Assembly (NCBI RefSeq): GCF_040954645.1
Contig: NC_092811.1
Location: 84,205,063-84,269,062 of the forward strand
Source of the DNA: Diabrotica undecimpunctata
Taxonomy: Eukaryota; Arthropoda; Insecta; Coleoptera; Chrysomelidae
Reading direction: 5' to 3'
Length of the DNA stretch: 64,000 nt
Shown here in pieces: positions 9,949 to 20,559 of the stretch (its first letter is position 1; each line of letters begins with the position of its first letter). Below the pieces are notes generated by a model. It ran no database searches, was not told the origin of the DNA, and saw only the letters and a program-made list of their open reading frames with translations. The translations under genes and the position numbers were made by a program.

Positions 9949-10115
9949 CTATTTTTGGATACCCATTTTGTCGAGCAGGTCAACAAGCTTTTAAACTTCT
10001 TTCTTCGAATGTTCTACGTGTAGCTGCGATTAATTCAGTTGGAGATTTTGTTCTCTTCCTTGGAAAGGTAATAGTTGTAATAGCTACTGTCTTGATTGGA
10101 ATACGAATGCTTGAG
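9949..10115 (+). CDS. Choline transporter-like protein (SLC44/CTL family), internal exon
   Basis: This is a host exon of a multi-pass plasma-membrane protein of the SLC44/CTL family, whose members move choline and related amines. It starts after TTTTTAG with a split codon (2 nt) and then encodes 55 residues, ending in phase 0 at GAG|GTACGT. The translation opens IFGYPFCRAGQQAFKLL and has SNVLRVAAINSVGDFVLFLG, matching the conserved family stretch around F-C..A..AF.LL..N..RV...D...DF.LFLGK. A hydrophobic segment follows (residues about 33-51) and is a predicted transmembrane helix. The next exon is at 12476. Upstream exons are outside the window. Confidence 0.85.
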
Positions 10116-10375
10116 GTACGTATATAAAATGTTTCTATAATAAAAGACTAATCTAGTCTAGGGAATATATCATCAAATTATATTTACAAATCACATTGTC
10201 AACTATCCAGTAGATGCTGTTATTTTGTGAAAACATTTATAGAAAAAATGTTGAATTATAATCCAACTAAATTGAAATACGTATCATAAGTATCATGCTG
10301 CTTTCGATTGACAAAAACGAAAGTTATTTATATTATTCAAGGCCTTCTAATGATAAATATAATGAAAATGTGACT

Positions 10376-11186
10376 GAGGGCTTTCTACTTGTCATTCAGA
10401 ATCAGGTTATTCCAACTAAAAATTACCGAAATATATTGTTAAAGTCCTCAAGTCCAAAATGACAAATGCCGATATGGATGCCAAGACCAAGACACCATCC
10501 AACATCTTACCGGGAACTGCCAGGCGTTTGTCGGAACTGATTATAAAGAACGCCATGACTCAGTAGAACAAATTATCCATGCCATGAGAACTGGCTGACA
10601 AACTGGGACTTCTGCAAACCGACCATCTTGCTTGTTATCAATACGGCCTGACAGAATGCTTGAAAATGACAACTACAAGCTATACTGGGACCGCAGTGTG
10701 CTCACAGACCAACCATTGGCACATAATAGACCGGATCTCATACTAGTTAATAAACGTACTAGACAAACAACACTTATTAATATGGCGGTACCTAACACCA
10801 ATAATTTTCGTGTAAAATACAACGAAAAGATCGCTAAGTACAGAGATCTAGATATACAAATTAGGAGACAATGGAGAATGAAAAGTACCCAGACAATACC
10901 TATTATTCTATCTACTACTGGTGTTATTCCCAAAAACCTCCTAGAGAATATAAAACAACTGGGTCTAAATGAACATCTTCATAAGGCCATGCAGAAAGCT
11001 GTTCTCCTCGCGATGTCGAGACTTGTACGAAAATTTTTGGGAGATACTCCAGCATACCAAGTCACCTAGGGCTCGATAACACGGAAAGACTCCCACCATT
11101 GCTCAATCCTTTTGATACTGTAGGTATCTGGGATGAGTGAATTTTTTCCTTAGAGAGGGAGTGTGAGCCGTTTGGCTAAATCTAGT
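10376..11186 (+). pseudogene. R2/R4-type LINE 3' fragment (restriction-like endonuclease end) in a host intron
   Basis: The fragment matches the C-terminus of the minus-strand element at 61607-64000 along its whole length. It begins in the linker (IQNQVIPTKNY), passes frameshifts in the Cys/His region, then has an open stretch 10632-11069 with LENDNYKLYWDR, HNRPDLILVNK, IRRQWRMKSTQTIPI and FLGDTPAYQVT before the stop. The 3' untranslated tail (11070-11186, GGGCTCGATAACACGGAA ... GCCGTTTGGCTAAATC) is also shared. The RPD...D..P...K pattern is that of restriction-like endonucleases of R2/R4-group LINEs. Confidence 0.82.
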
Positions 11187-11659
11187 TAATGAAAATGTTT
11201 CCTATGAACGCTATGGAAGTAGTCCTAATCCTTCCATCTCTGTACAATAATAAAATTATAACAAGTCTAGTGCGTCATGTTTCTATTCAGAAGACAATGA
11301 AACAATCTATATAATACGTTGGTCCTTCATTTTTTCTCTAATAATTGACCCCCCCCCCTTAATACTAGTATATTGCGTTATGTTATATGACTGTGTACTG
11401 TCGCTTTTTTACTGTGGTCCTAATCCATTCGCCAAACGCAATATTACGTTCTGTTTATATTTACGTTCATTTTTTCAATATTTCTTATTCAATTTTTTGT
11501 TAATTGGGACAATGCCAATTGTAGAAATTGATGCCAATTGTGGAAATTCATGTTTTTGTTGTTCGTTCTATCCTATCTCCCATTTCGGCATACTCTTTGA
11601 TGTTTTCTTCAGGGCTTTCGAGGACCCATTCTCCCGAGCACCCGGACACTACTACACTG
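11187..11659. other. Intronic non-coding interval
   Basis: It contains a short C-run near 11350 and no recognisable gene. Confidence 0.4.
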
Positions 11660-12240
11660 ATCACTAACCAATGCATTATTACATGCACTGCACGGAATTG
11701 GAATTATTTGCGAATGTTCACAATAGAAACAGATCATTCAGCTTTAGTACATTTTATGAAAAATCGAGTGATAAATAATAGGGTACATAGAGGGATACTA
11801 CTACTTCAGGAATACAATTTTGAATTTAATTATATAAAAGGGAAGGACAACATAATTGCGGATGCTCTCACTCGAGATGACGATTTTAGAAAGACAGACG
11901 CTCTAAAATTACACGTAGGAATGAATATACTGCACGATGAGGACGGTTTATTTTCTTTGAATGAAATACGTCAAGATCAGGAAAGGTTATAAGATAACGA
12001 GAAAAGAAGAGCGGAAAGAGAAAATGGGATCTATTTCAAGAGGATTGAAGGCAAGGAGCTATATTTGATTACAGAGACACAAAATTTACACAACATTAAT
12101 CGATATATTGGCACCAAAAAAGTCTGGTTGATTTTTAGAGAACATTATATCGGTAAACAAGATTATCGAATAGCCAGAAATATGACTTGAAAATACAGTA
12201 TATATGCAGAGATACAAAAGTCAAAATTTAAAAAATCAAA
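11660..12240 (+). pseudogene. Ty3/gypsy pol fragment: RNase H and integrase zinc region
   Basis: The translation shows MHCTELELFA, then in another frame RMFTIETDHSALVHFM, ILLLQEYNFEFNYIKGKD and NIIADALTRDDD, the end of a Ty3/gypsy RNase H domain. After a stop at 11990-11992 it goes on in the same direction with HNINRYIGTKKVWLIFREHY, which resembles the H2C2 zinc-binding segment before an integrase core. The metal-binding Cys pair is not recognisable. No LTRs were found beside it. Confidence 0.72.
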
Positions 12241-12475
12241 ACTTGACAGAAAGTATGGTCTCTAGAACAAAACTGGATATTGTAGATAGATATGTTAAGC
12301 AATCTTATCGTTAGTACATAACGTAATAAGCACATTCTAGTTATGGTCAACATTATCTCGAAATGCGTGCGTTTATACAGTTGCAAGACTAGGAAAGGCG
12401 TGGAAATTTTGCGAAAAATTGATGATTTCATATTTATCTGTGTATCATCTAGTTAGTTTTTGTTTTTTTTTTCAG

Positions 12476-12568
12476 CACAAAGATGGTCTTCAGCATATGT
12501 GGGTGCCAATTGCGTTATCTGGGCTATTTGCATACTTTGTAGCACATTGTTTCATGACTGTTTACGAG
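12476..12568 (+). CDS. Choline transporter-like protein (SLC44/CTL family), penultimate exon
   Basis: The exon follows a long T-rich tract ending TTTTTTTTTCAG and is closed by GAG|GTAATG. It is 93 bp, 31 codons, phase 0 at both ends, so it joins the previous and next exons without a shift. It encodes HKDGLQHMWVPIALSGLFAY and then FVAHCFMTVYE, a hydrophobic helix equivalent to the last transmembrane segment of the family (family pattern: ...YWLPI..S...AY.IA..FF.VY.M). The gap to the final exon is about 31 kb. Confidence 0.85.
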
Positions 12569-12754
12569 GTAATGTATAATAAAAAACAGAATATTTACAA
12601 TTTAACTATATAGTCATTAAACGGACGAGTGAGAGAAAGGTTCAATTCACATTTGCTAAATATGACATATTTCAAAATAAGAAGTCGAGTTTCATACATA
12701 ACGTTTCCTAAATTGAATAATTCTCTATGGATGTTACTGTACTATAAGTATATA

Positions 12755-14293
12755 CACTTCTCCAAGAAATTAACGCACCACTTTGAAATATTAAAATATT
12801 TTATTAGCGTTAATAAAAATTTTCATTTTAATATTATATTTTGCAAGCCCCTTGTATATGCTATTCATACACTCTATATTTATTGACTGTGTTTTATCGC
12901 TATAGTTTTTTTGCAACAAAACAAAAAGAAGCACAAAATGTACTAAGTCTATAAATATAGTAATTTCCAAGTGTTCACGAATTTTATTCGGCTACTGCTT
13001 AATTGTTGATTGTTGTTAAAATTGTGTCTATTATGGAGCGTCAATCACGTAATTTAACCCGAGATGAATATGTCCAAGCAGTGATACTGTCGGAAGAAGG
13101 TTGGAGTTACCGAAGAATTGGTCGTCGGTTTAATGTGTCTCACACATCCATCTCACGGGTGTTAGAAAGATTCCTCGAAACAGGGGATCATACTCGCAGA
13201 CCAGGGCAAGGACGAAACCGGGTAACTACCCCTATTCAAGATCGATTTTTAAGAACTTCTGCTCTTCGACAACGTTTTGTAACACATCGAAGTCTACAAA
13301 TTCAGCTTCGAGACGTGCATTCTATACAAATTAGTACTTAAACTGTTTGACAGCAACTTAGGGAATACAACTTAACACCTAGGATTGCCACCCGAGGTCT
13401 TCTATTAACTGCAGAGCATCGAAGGGGGCGACTACATTTTGCCAGAGAACACGTTAATTGGTTAGAGGCTGACTGGGAACGAGTGCTATTTACTGATGAA
13501 TCCCGATTTTGTTTGTACAATAACGACAGACGTGTTCGTGTGTTGCGCCGACCCAACGAACGATATGCTCAGTGTAACATCTCACACACCACATTTTTTG
13601 GTGGAGGATCCGTTATGGTGTGGGGTGGTATTTCTTTGACCGCACGTACGGACCTAGTTGTGATAAAAAATGGAACTGTTACAGCTGAAAGGTACATATT
13701 CCAGATCCTGGAGCAACATGTAGTACCATTCGCTCCTTATATCGGTGAAAATTTCTTACTAATGCAAGATAATGCCAGACCTCACACTGCACAGATCGTC
13801 AGAAATTATCTAGAATAGGTAGAAATTAACACTATGGAATGGCCAGCACATAGTCCGGATTTAAATCCGATTGAAAATCTCTGGAATATCCTTGGTAGGC
13901 GATTAAGAGCGACACCGATCCAACCAAACAACTTACAGGAATTGGGAGAGACGCTGATCCAGATTTGTAGAGAACTAGACCAAAATGAAACACGGCAATT
14001 AATTTTAAGTATGGGCCAACGATGTGAGGCTGTTATACGTAGTAGAGGTGGAAACACTCGTTATTAAGACTTTTTTCATATTTTAGTTTACTTTTCTTAT
14101 CATTATTTTTTTAGAATTTTCCGTTTTATTTTTTTTCTCTCCTGTACTTCAACATTTTCTGATGAGAAGACAAATTGTTATAATTACTAATAAAATGTAA
14201 AATAAATCTGGTGGAGTTGTATTTTGTTATTCTTTGCCTGTTTACAAATAAAATTGATTTATTGAAGTGGTGCGTTAATTTCTTGGAGAAGTG
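12755..14293 (+). mobile_element. Tc1-type DNA transposon with perfect 29-bp terminal inverted repeats
   Basis: The 29-bp ends at 12755-12783 (CACTTCTCCAAGAAATTAAC...) and 14265-14293 are exact reverse complements and are flanked by the TA dinucleotide (12753-12754 and 14294-14295). Length 1539 bp is usual for Tc1 elements. It lies on the sense strand of the host intron. Intact ends mean that a transposase supplied in trans could still recognise it. Confidence 0.93.
13033..14067 (+). pseudogene. Tc1 family transposase (DD34E), three in-frame stops
   Basis: From ATG 13033 the product is about 345 codons in one frame, the normal length for Tc1. The N-terminus has paired helix-turn-helix features (YVQAVILSEEGWSYRRIGRR, then VSHTSISRVLERF) and the linker GRNRV. 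The catalytic triad is present: VLFTDESRF, LLMQDNARPHTA and HSPDLNPIENLW, with 34 codons between the second Asp and the Glu. Three stops interrupt it: TAA at 13339-13341, TGA at 13345-13347 and TAG at 13816-13818. No frameshift was seen. Confidence 0.92.
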
Positions 14294-14295
14294 TA

Positions 14296-14889
14296 GTAAT
14301 TATTTTAGATATAATCCTCTTTTTAGTTTTTCACTGTTTGCTATTAATAAAATGTAATGCAAGTAATAAAATAAGTATACTGCAATATAACAAAAAACTA
14401 GAATCAAACAATTATCATTTAACGTAAGTAAAACCAGGTTTTTGTAACATATTTTGTCGTGGTTGTTATATCTCAATATTTTAGTACGTTTAGGCGGTGA
14501 TGAGAAAGGGTTTTCTATGTCAGCGGTTCAAAAAAAGGATTTGGATTGAATAAGAAAGGAGTTACTGTCGACTAGATAAAACTTATGAGAGCTATGGATG
14601 ATGCAATATCAACCAGTGTTAAGGCAGGTCTAGGAGAAAGTGATAGATTTCATTTTGAGAGTAGGATTTGTGTACTTACTCCGTTTTAAAATAAAACATA
14701 TTTTACAATGTTTATGACATAGCTGGTGATCTAAAAAGGCATGTCATTAACCTGTGACCAAGAATTGCACAATAATTTTGTTTAGGTAAAAAATGTTTTC
14801 GTTAAGAAGCACTTAAGTTCTTAGAAAGGGCTAAAATTTCCAATTGCCAATTGGAATCACAGCAAATACATGATTATTATAAAACAAAC
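14296..14889. other. Intronic interval between two DNA transposons
   Basis: AT-rich sequence with no recognisable gene or repeat end. Confidence 0.4.
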
Positions 14890-14980
14890 AATTGAAGGGG
14901 TCAATGCAAAAAGTGCCTTAGTCACAAATTGGTAATTGTAAGATATTAAGGTTTGAAAGGTTATTTTTGATTTTGAAATA

Positions 14981-15688
14981 CAGTATACTCCCTCTATAAC
15001 GAACACGGTTATTACGAGGTTTCGCTTATAACGAGATACATTAGATGTCCCGTGAAATTTCTATTGAACTATAACCGTCTATAGCGAGGCAATTTTGGTT
15101 ATAACGAGAGAAAATAAGATCCAAAAACGTGTTTTTTACGTTTTTAGTCCGGTCGTGGCTATAAATAAATACCTTTTCAAACAGCCCCTCAATAAACTTA
15201 ACTGCAGCCCGCAATAAACTTCTTTACAATGAATAAATACAACTGTTTCACATCTTTAGAAAATATATGATAGAATGATACTGGATCATTTAAAGCAGTT
15301 AAAAATAACAGAGTTCTTAAAATTGCAGAAGCAATAGTTTATGTTATCCTTGAAAATACGATTTATACATTATGTAGTTGGAAAAAAATATAAGTACAGC
15401 TTTTTGTTTTAACGTATATCATTGATAATAAAAGTAAACAACTCTTTTATGTTTTAATATATTTCATTGACAATAAAAGTAAATAACTTTTTTTCAAAAA
15501 CGCCATTCAAACAATATTTATTAGCATCTTATATTGCTCCGAATGGCTTCACTATAGGAAGTTAATGGTTTAGAAAACTACAGATTCATATGTATGCACA
15601 GTATTATGATTGTCTGATATAACGAGATCTGCTTATAACGAGATAATTAGTCTGTCATTTCAGTTCTCGTTATAGAGGGAGTCTACTG
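14981..15688. mobile_element. Non-autonomous pogo/Tigger-like element (MITE)
   Basis: The ends read CAGTATACTCCCTCTATAAC (left) and the reverse complement of CAGTAGACTCCCTCTATAAC (right), flanked by TA at 14979-14980 and 15689-15690. CAGT... ends, TA target and many internal copies of TATAACGAGA are typical of pogo/Tigger-type elements. Internal sequence includes a short tandem duplication of a TTTTGTTTTAACGTATATC-like unit at about 15398-15487. No transposase remnant was recognised. Confidence 0.8.
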
Positions 15689-16024
15689 TATTACTGAAAA
15701 TGTTATGATCAAAATGTGTGTTGCGATTTATTCTTTTTGTAAAGGTTCTTCGACTTTCATGAATAAACAAAACATAAAGCTTTGCAATTTTCTAAAAAAA
15801 ATTTAAATATTTTGTGACTTAGGCACATTTTGTGTTGCAATTTGTTATTTCGTGGAAAATTAAAGATATATCATAAAAAAATAGCGTTTATACTGAAATA
15901 ATATTTATTATGTGACACCGTAAGAACATAGAACATACAAAATGTAAGAAATGTAAGAACATAAACATTGTTTTAATTACACAGCATGCTTGCAGAAAAT
16001 ATTAGAACATGATAGGAAAAAAAG

Positions 16025-18471
16025 CTATTCATAAACTGCGTCAGCCTCTTGCACCTGATGAAGTTCTTCACTCAGAAGGTTATTTTGTTGGATTATACTC
16101 CCATTGTCAGACATGGTTCGAGTAAAGAATTCAGTGTCCAGTGATATAATGTGTTTGACAAGATGCATTACGTTGTCAAATTTCAACTGTTTAATTTGAA
16201 GGTATTCATTCGCCTAGGCCAGCGTGGGTTGGCCGCAAACTTTACGGTTTTGACCCACTTTGTAAAGTTTGATTGGTTCCATTGGGCCAGAATAGGTTGC
16301 ACTGAGCTGTGGTTGCTCATTACGCGAAAATTTGATGCGTCTAGCTTTCGAAATTCCCGGCACAGTTTTTTTTATATGGGAGTCTAACCATAATTTATAG
16401 TTTTTCATTTTTATGCTACGATCGCCTTTTTCCAGCCATCCATTTGACCTCAGCGAATGCTGTACAAATACGACATCAAATGGGTTTTACTTTCTGCAAC
16501 CTTTTATCATATTGACATAAACTTTAGGGTTGTCAACTTTGTCGTACTTTAATCTTTGTTTTTCAATCACAGCGAAATCTCGATCGACTGGCATCATACT
16601 GTGACCGGGTATTGGATACCCGATTTCTATAGCTTCAAAAATATTATTGGAACAAAGCTGATCCAAAAAGACAAATAAATAACTATTTTTATTCTGGCTG
16701 AAGCAGTTGTCGCAAAAAAGTTTCAAATAACGTTGTTCTGGCTTCTGATTTTGCGTAATATAGTCCTGAAGGCAAGAAATAATCTGAGCAAAGTGTTCTG
16801 CATACATATACATATTGGCTTTTCCTGTCGTTAAGCAACGTATTCCCAAATTATAAATCCACAACTGACGCAAATAGTATTCGTCCCTAATATTCGTTAC
16901 AGGAACAGGCAAATTTTTTTGATAATCTAAGCAAATTGATAGAACGTAAGGATCATTAGCTTTTGCTTCTTCCGAAATTTTCTTTTGAAACACTTCAGCT
17001 TTTCTTATGTGCAGTTATCTTGCTACCTTGAGAGTTTGTGTCGATGTCTTATCATGTGCCACTTCAGCTTGTTGTTAACGTGTCAGAAATAGAGTGCATT
17101 CTTTACAGATGTCTTTTCTTGGGAATCCAAATGATATGTTATATTCTTCTGTAAAAATTTTCCTGAATATCTCGTATGACACTTTTTCATTTTGACTCTT
17201 TTCTGAGAAGTTTCGGTGAAGTTTAGCAACAGATAAATGGGAATCCAAATACTTCCGAAGTTTATTATCAGATCTGCTGTAATGAGACTCTCGAGCTGGC
17301 AGTTCTTCTATAAATTTTCTAACTGCGGCTAAAGTATCAATTTTTGTTCTATTTGGCCTAGTGTGATGAATACCTCTAGAATCCTTAGGATCTGCATTGT
17401 TTTTTTGAATCTTCCGGCGCAGTTTAGAGCGTTTTATTCCATATACTGCTAAAAATGCCTACTGACATAGTGTTATCAGTTTTCCGTCAATCTTTATTTC
17501 ATATAGAAAGCTTCGGCTTCTATGTCGTGGATTGATAGATTTTCTTGATCTGTGTCTTTTGACACCCGTAGGACGTACACAACCTTCAAGGTATAAATTT
17601 TGTTGTGTAGATGACGTTAAATTGTGATAGGCCTGGAAATTTTGGTTTTGTTGTTCTTCGCTTAATTTTAAGGAGCATTTACAGCGACAGTTTGTTATTT
17701 GTCTTCTTTGGTGTTTTCGAGAAAACGACTCCTTACTCTTGATGGTTCTTTTCCATGCATCCTTATTAATCTTTCTTTTCTTGCCCTTCTTTACTTCTGG
17801 GTGCTGGGATTCATTGACTTCATACACCACATTTTGGGTAATAATATGTGTACTGATTTGTGTGGAGGATCCAGGGATGTCCATATTTTCTAGACCATGC
17901 CCCATCGTAGCACAGGAACTAGAGGTTTTACCCTCCTTTGGAGATCTATTGGTTCTCTGGTTGTTGGTGTTTTCGAGAAAACGACTCCTTACTCTTGATG
18001 GTTCTTTTCCATGCATCCTTATTAATCTTTCTTTTCTTGCCCTTCTTTACTTCTGGGTGCTGGGATTCATTGACTTCATACACCACATTTTGGGTAATAA
18101 TATGTGTACTGATTTGTGTGGAGGATCCAGGGATGTCCATATTTTCTAGACCATGTCCCATCGTAGCACAGGAACTAGAGGTTTTACCCTCCTTTGGAGA
18201 TCTATTGGTTCTCTGGTTGCTTCTGCATGGAGCAGGGTCATCGACTTCAGAACTATCTTCGTGTTCGCTATTTGGTTCATACTCACTGCATGATGCCGAA
18301 TGACCTGACCATTCACCATCATCTGAAGTAAAATAATAGTTGTTAAAATATGCGAGGTTAGAATGTAGTTAATAATGCATAACTACAAAAAAAATATTAT
18401 ATCCCTCGTGAAAACGATCAGTAGTACCTGCATTAACAAAATATATTTATTCCACTTTCCTTACCTGCCAT
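16025..18471 (-). pseudogene. Spliced DDE-type transposase of the unassigned element, decayed
   Basis: Exon 1 is ATGGCAG (18471-18465), followed by GTAAGG; the acceptor TTACTTCAG ends at 18323 and the frame resumes as an acidic leader (DDGEWSGHSASCSEYEP). Next come a basic region (KRKINKDAWKRTIKSK), NCRCKCSLKLSEEQQ, SRSFLYE, VYGIKRSKLRRKIQKN, FGFPRKDICKECTLF, LDYQKNLPVP, LRQLWIYNLGIR, KLFCDNCFSQNKN and GHSMMPVDRDFAVIEK. The last motifs look like a D-D-E catalytic set. The C-terminus runs to a stop near 16026. It is broken by a 256-bp tandem duplication (17708-18219), stops at about 17459 and in 17015-17085, and further stops near 16214 and 16487. A second, plus-strand copy is at 52340-53215. 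I recognise the family by pattern but cannot name it firmly. Confidence 0.72.
17708..18219. repeat. 256-bp tandem duplication within the transposase coding region
   Basis: 17708-17963 and 17964-18219 are nearly identical; one C/T difference was noticed (CCATGCCCC versus CCATGTCCC). The period of 256 is not a multiple of three, so the duplication shifts the reading frame. Near identity indicates that it is much younger than the stop codons elsewhere in the gene, or has been homogenised. Confidence 0.9.
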
Positions 18472-18759
18472 GTTTATTTTTAAATGATAATTACACACAG
18501 GATTCACAGAGACGTAATAAACACGCGGTACATAACCTTGTAATAACGTAACTAAGGCACAATTTGCATCGTATACTGCATATTTTGTCAAGTTGGTGAC
18601 TTTACATTTACTCAATGTAAAATAAGCGACTTAGGTACAGATTTCTGCAACTTTAAAACTACCATCTGAAAGTTTATAATAAATGCCACTAGATGGTGGC
18701 ACTAACCCAATTCCGTAAAAAAAGTGACTTAGGCACTTTTTGCATTGACCCCTTCAATT

Positions 18760-19239
18760 TGAAGATAAGCGTATTCATTTTATTTTCAAAATAGGAGACT
18801 TACGTTGGACAAACTTTTAACAAACATTAATAGTGACAAAACTTTACCAAATATAATAATTAGCAGAGGTAATTAACTGCCTTCAGATTTAAAATGATTA
18901 CTCATTAGTTATAGTTTGTAAATGATTTTTGGTAACAGTTGGTTTGTACAAAAACAAGAACAGTTGTGTTCAATTCCTTTCTTGTATAAAGTACCCATGT
19001 AAGTAGTTTTTCATTCAAATATATGTATTAAATATTACTGTTCAGCTTTTCAGTACTACATACGAAGAAAATTTAAATAATTCGCACAGATATACTTCCA
19101 CGGATAGGTGATTTGTTGTTTTTCATTCGCGATAATAGTATAAAACATTGAAAGGTCCTAAGTAACATTCTTAAGTTCTCTGTAGTTGTTTCCCGTTTCT
19201 TGTCGAATTAAATCACTCGGTTTTTTTTTATTTCCATTT
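18760..19239. other. Intronic AT-rich interval
   Basis: Nothing recognisable. Confidence 0.4.
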
Positions 19240-19720
19240 GTTTTTAAAGTTCTTACAGAATACACATGATTTAAAGTTTGCTTGTAAGCCATCGATATCA
19301 TGACATTTCCTTTTGCAGTATTAGCTTTTCGTTCTAGCTAGTTGTTTCTTTACTAGATAGCAGTATCTTCTGTACATTTGTCTATCTTCTGGTTCTTTGT
19401 TAATTAGGTATTTAATATAACAATCTACCTTTTGTTTTACAAGATCTTCTAATTCTTCATTCCACCAGGAAATTGTTTCTTTCTTGTGTTAAGAATTTGT
19501 CTCCTACAGTCTTTCTTGTCGCTTCATATAAGTATATTTTAAGAGGTGCATTTCTTCTGGTGATCCTATAGGTTTCCTGTCCATCTTTTCAGCAAGTCTT
19601 ATTTTACGTAACAAAACTGCCTAAATGTTAAATCAGATTTTTTTTTCGTCCTTTTGTTTGACATATTTGTGTTTTATGTCAGTGTTAAGTAATGATCCGA
19701 TCCGAAAACTGCTTATCTTT
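19240..19720 (-). pseudogene. LINE fragment: end of APE endonuclease and linker to RT
   Basis: Read on the minus strand, a SDHYLTLT motif (about 19690) matches the last catalytic motif of an APE-type endonuclease. It is followed by ISWWNEELEDLVKQKVDCY and then KEPEDRQMYRRYCYLVKKQL, the basic linker typical before the RT domain. Stops interrupt it and no RT core follows. The clade is uncertain. Confidence 0.6.
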
Positions 19721-20340
19721 TCTTAATCACCTCAATTAATTTTGTTTGTGATGGCTATCTATATAGTTAAGCAGTAATCAATAATATATTTTAAACTCTT
19801 TCTCTTCTCTGCTCCTTGTTGTCTGTCTAAAAATTCGTTAGAAGGTGCTGCAAACTTGCCTTCACCCTGTGCCCTTCTTCATTAGGGAGTTAATTAATCA
19901 AGCTTCTTTATTAACTGAATTAAAAAGTACAGAGCAGATTTTATATAAGTTTAATGACAAGAGGAAGGTTTAATAAAGTGGTTAATAGTAAAAAGAGAAA
20001 GTGTCAATAGGTAATAGATTCTTGGGCGTGTGTTCATTATGTTGAGTTTTTAGTTTTATTGTTTTGTAGGTTCAGTTAAAATTGCTATTTGGTTTTATTA
20101 ATTGGCATAGGCAAGTACCATACAGTCAGTACAACATGCAAATAATATTTAGTACAAACTTAAGTAGCGTTACAAATTTTAAGTATAATTAATTTTGACA
20201 GACTGGATTTTAATTTAAGGTACATTTAGCTGATATTACGTAATTAAAAATGATAAAAGTAAAAATGTGTGGCTCTACAATTTTTTCTCTACAATGTTTT
20301 TGGAGAATGGAGGCAGGATCTGCCATAATCAAATTTAAGC
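19721..20340. other. Intronic AT-rich interval
   Basis: No gene recognised. Confidence 0.4.
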
Positions 20341-20352
20341 CAATTAATAAAT

Positions 20353-20410
20353 TAACTTTGATCAAATAAAAGGTAGATATCGAGCACAGTTTTATTAATT
20401 TAATCTTATG
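20353..20410 (-). repeat. Penelope-type terminal repeat fragment
   Basis: The reverse complement reads AAGATTAAATTA..AACTGTGCTCGATAT..CCTTTTATTTGATCAAAG, the same as 5035-5090. This shows that the region near 5 kb is a dispersed repeat. Confidence 0.7.
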
Positions 20411-20428
20411 ATTATCTTATGATTTAAT

Positions 20429-20484
20429 GAAAATATATCGTCTCACAATCGAGTTTAGCAAGGACAAAAAATGTCGAAACAGTG
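20429..20484 (-). repeat. 56-bp direct repeat, copy 1
   Basis: GAAAATATATCGTCTCACAA ... AATGTCGAAACAGTG recurs at 21880-21935 with one substitution seen. On the minus strand it reads as a Penelope-type signature (GCTAAACTCGATTGTGAGAC). The two copies bracket LINE debris on the plus strand. Confidence 0.8.
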
Positions 20485-20559
20485 GCAGTACACACGTATA
20501 GTACATTTCTACAAAAAGTGAGATAAACACATGTGTTTATCTGTTACGTCTGTAATATT

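Larger units (their letters stand above)
14890..18759 (-). mobile_element. DNA transposon of an unassigned family (possibly Sola-like) with 36-bp inverted ends
   Basis: The ends at 14890-14925 and 18724-18759 are inverted repeats matching at 35 of 36 positions (AATTGAAGGGGTCAATGC...). Variants of the inner part of the end, GTGACTTAGGCAC, recur at 15814, about 18545 and about 18626. The body carries a spliced transposase gene on the minus strand and a nested pogo-like MITE. No target-site duplication could be read: the flanks outside the ends share no direct repeat. If the true end is the GGGG, the flanks are TTGAA and TTCAA, which are inverted rather than direct. Confidence 0.75.

Noticed and set aside
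17699..18303. Three hydrophobic plus-strand frames of 64-136 codons
   Set aside because: They are antisense to the transposase and repeat only because of the 256-bp tandem duplication.
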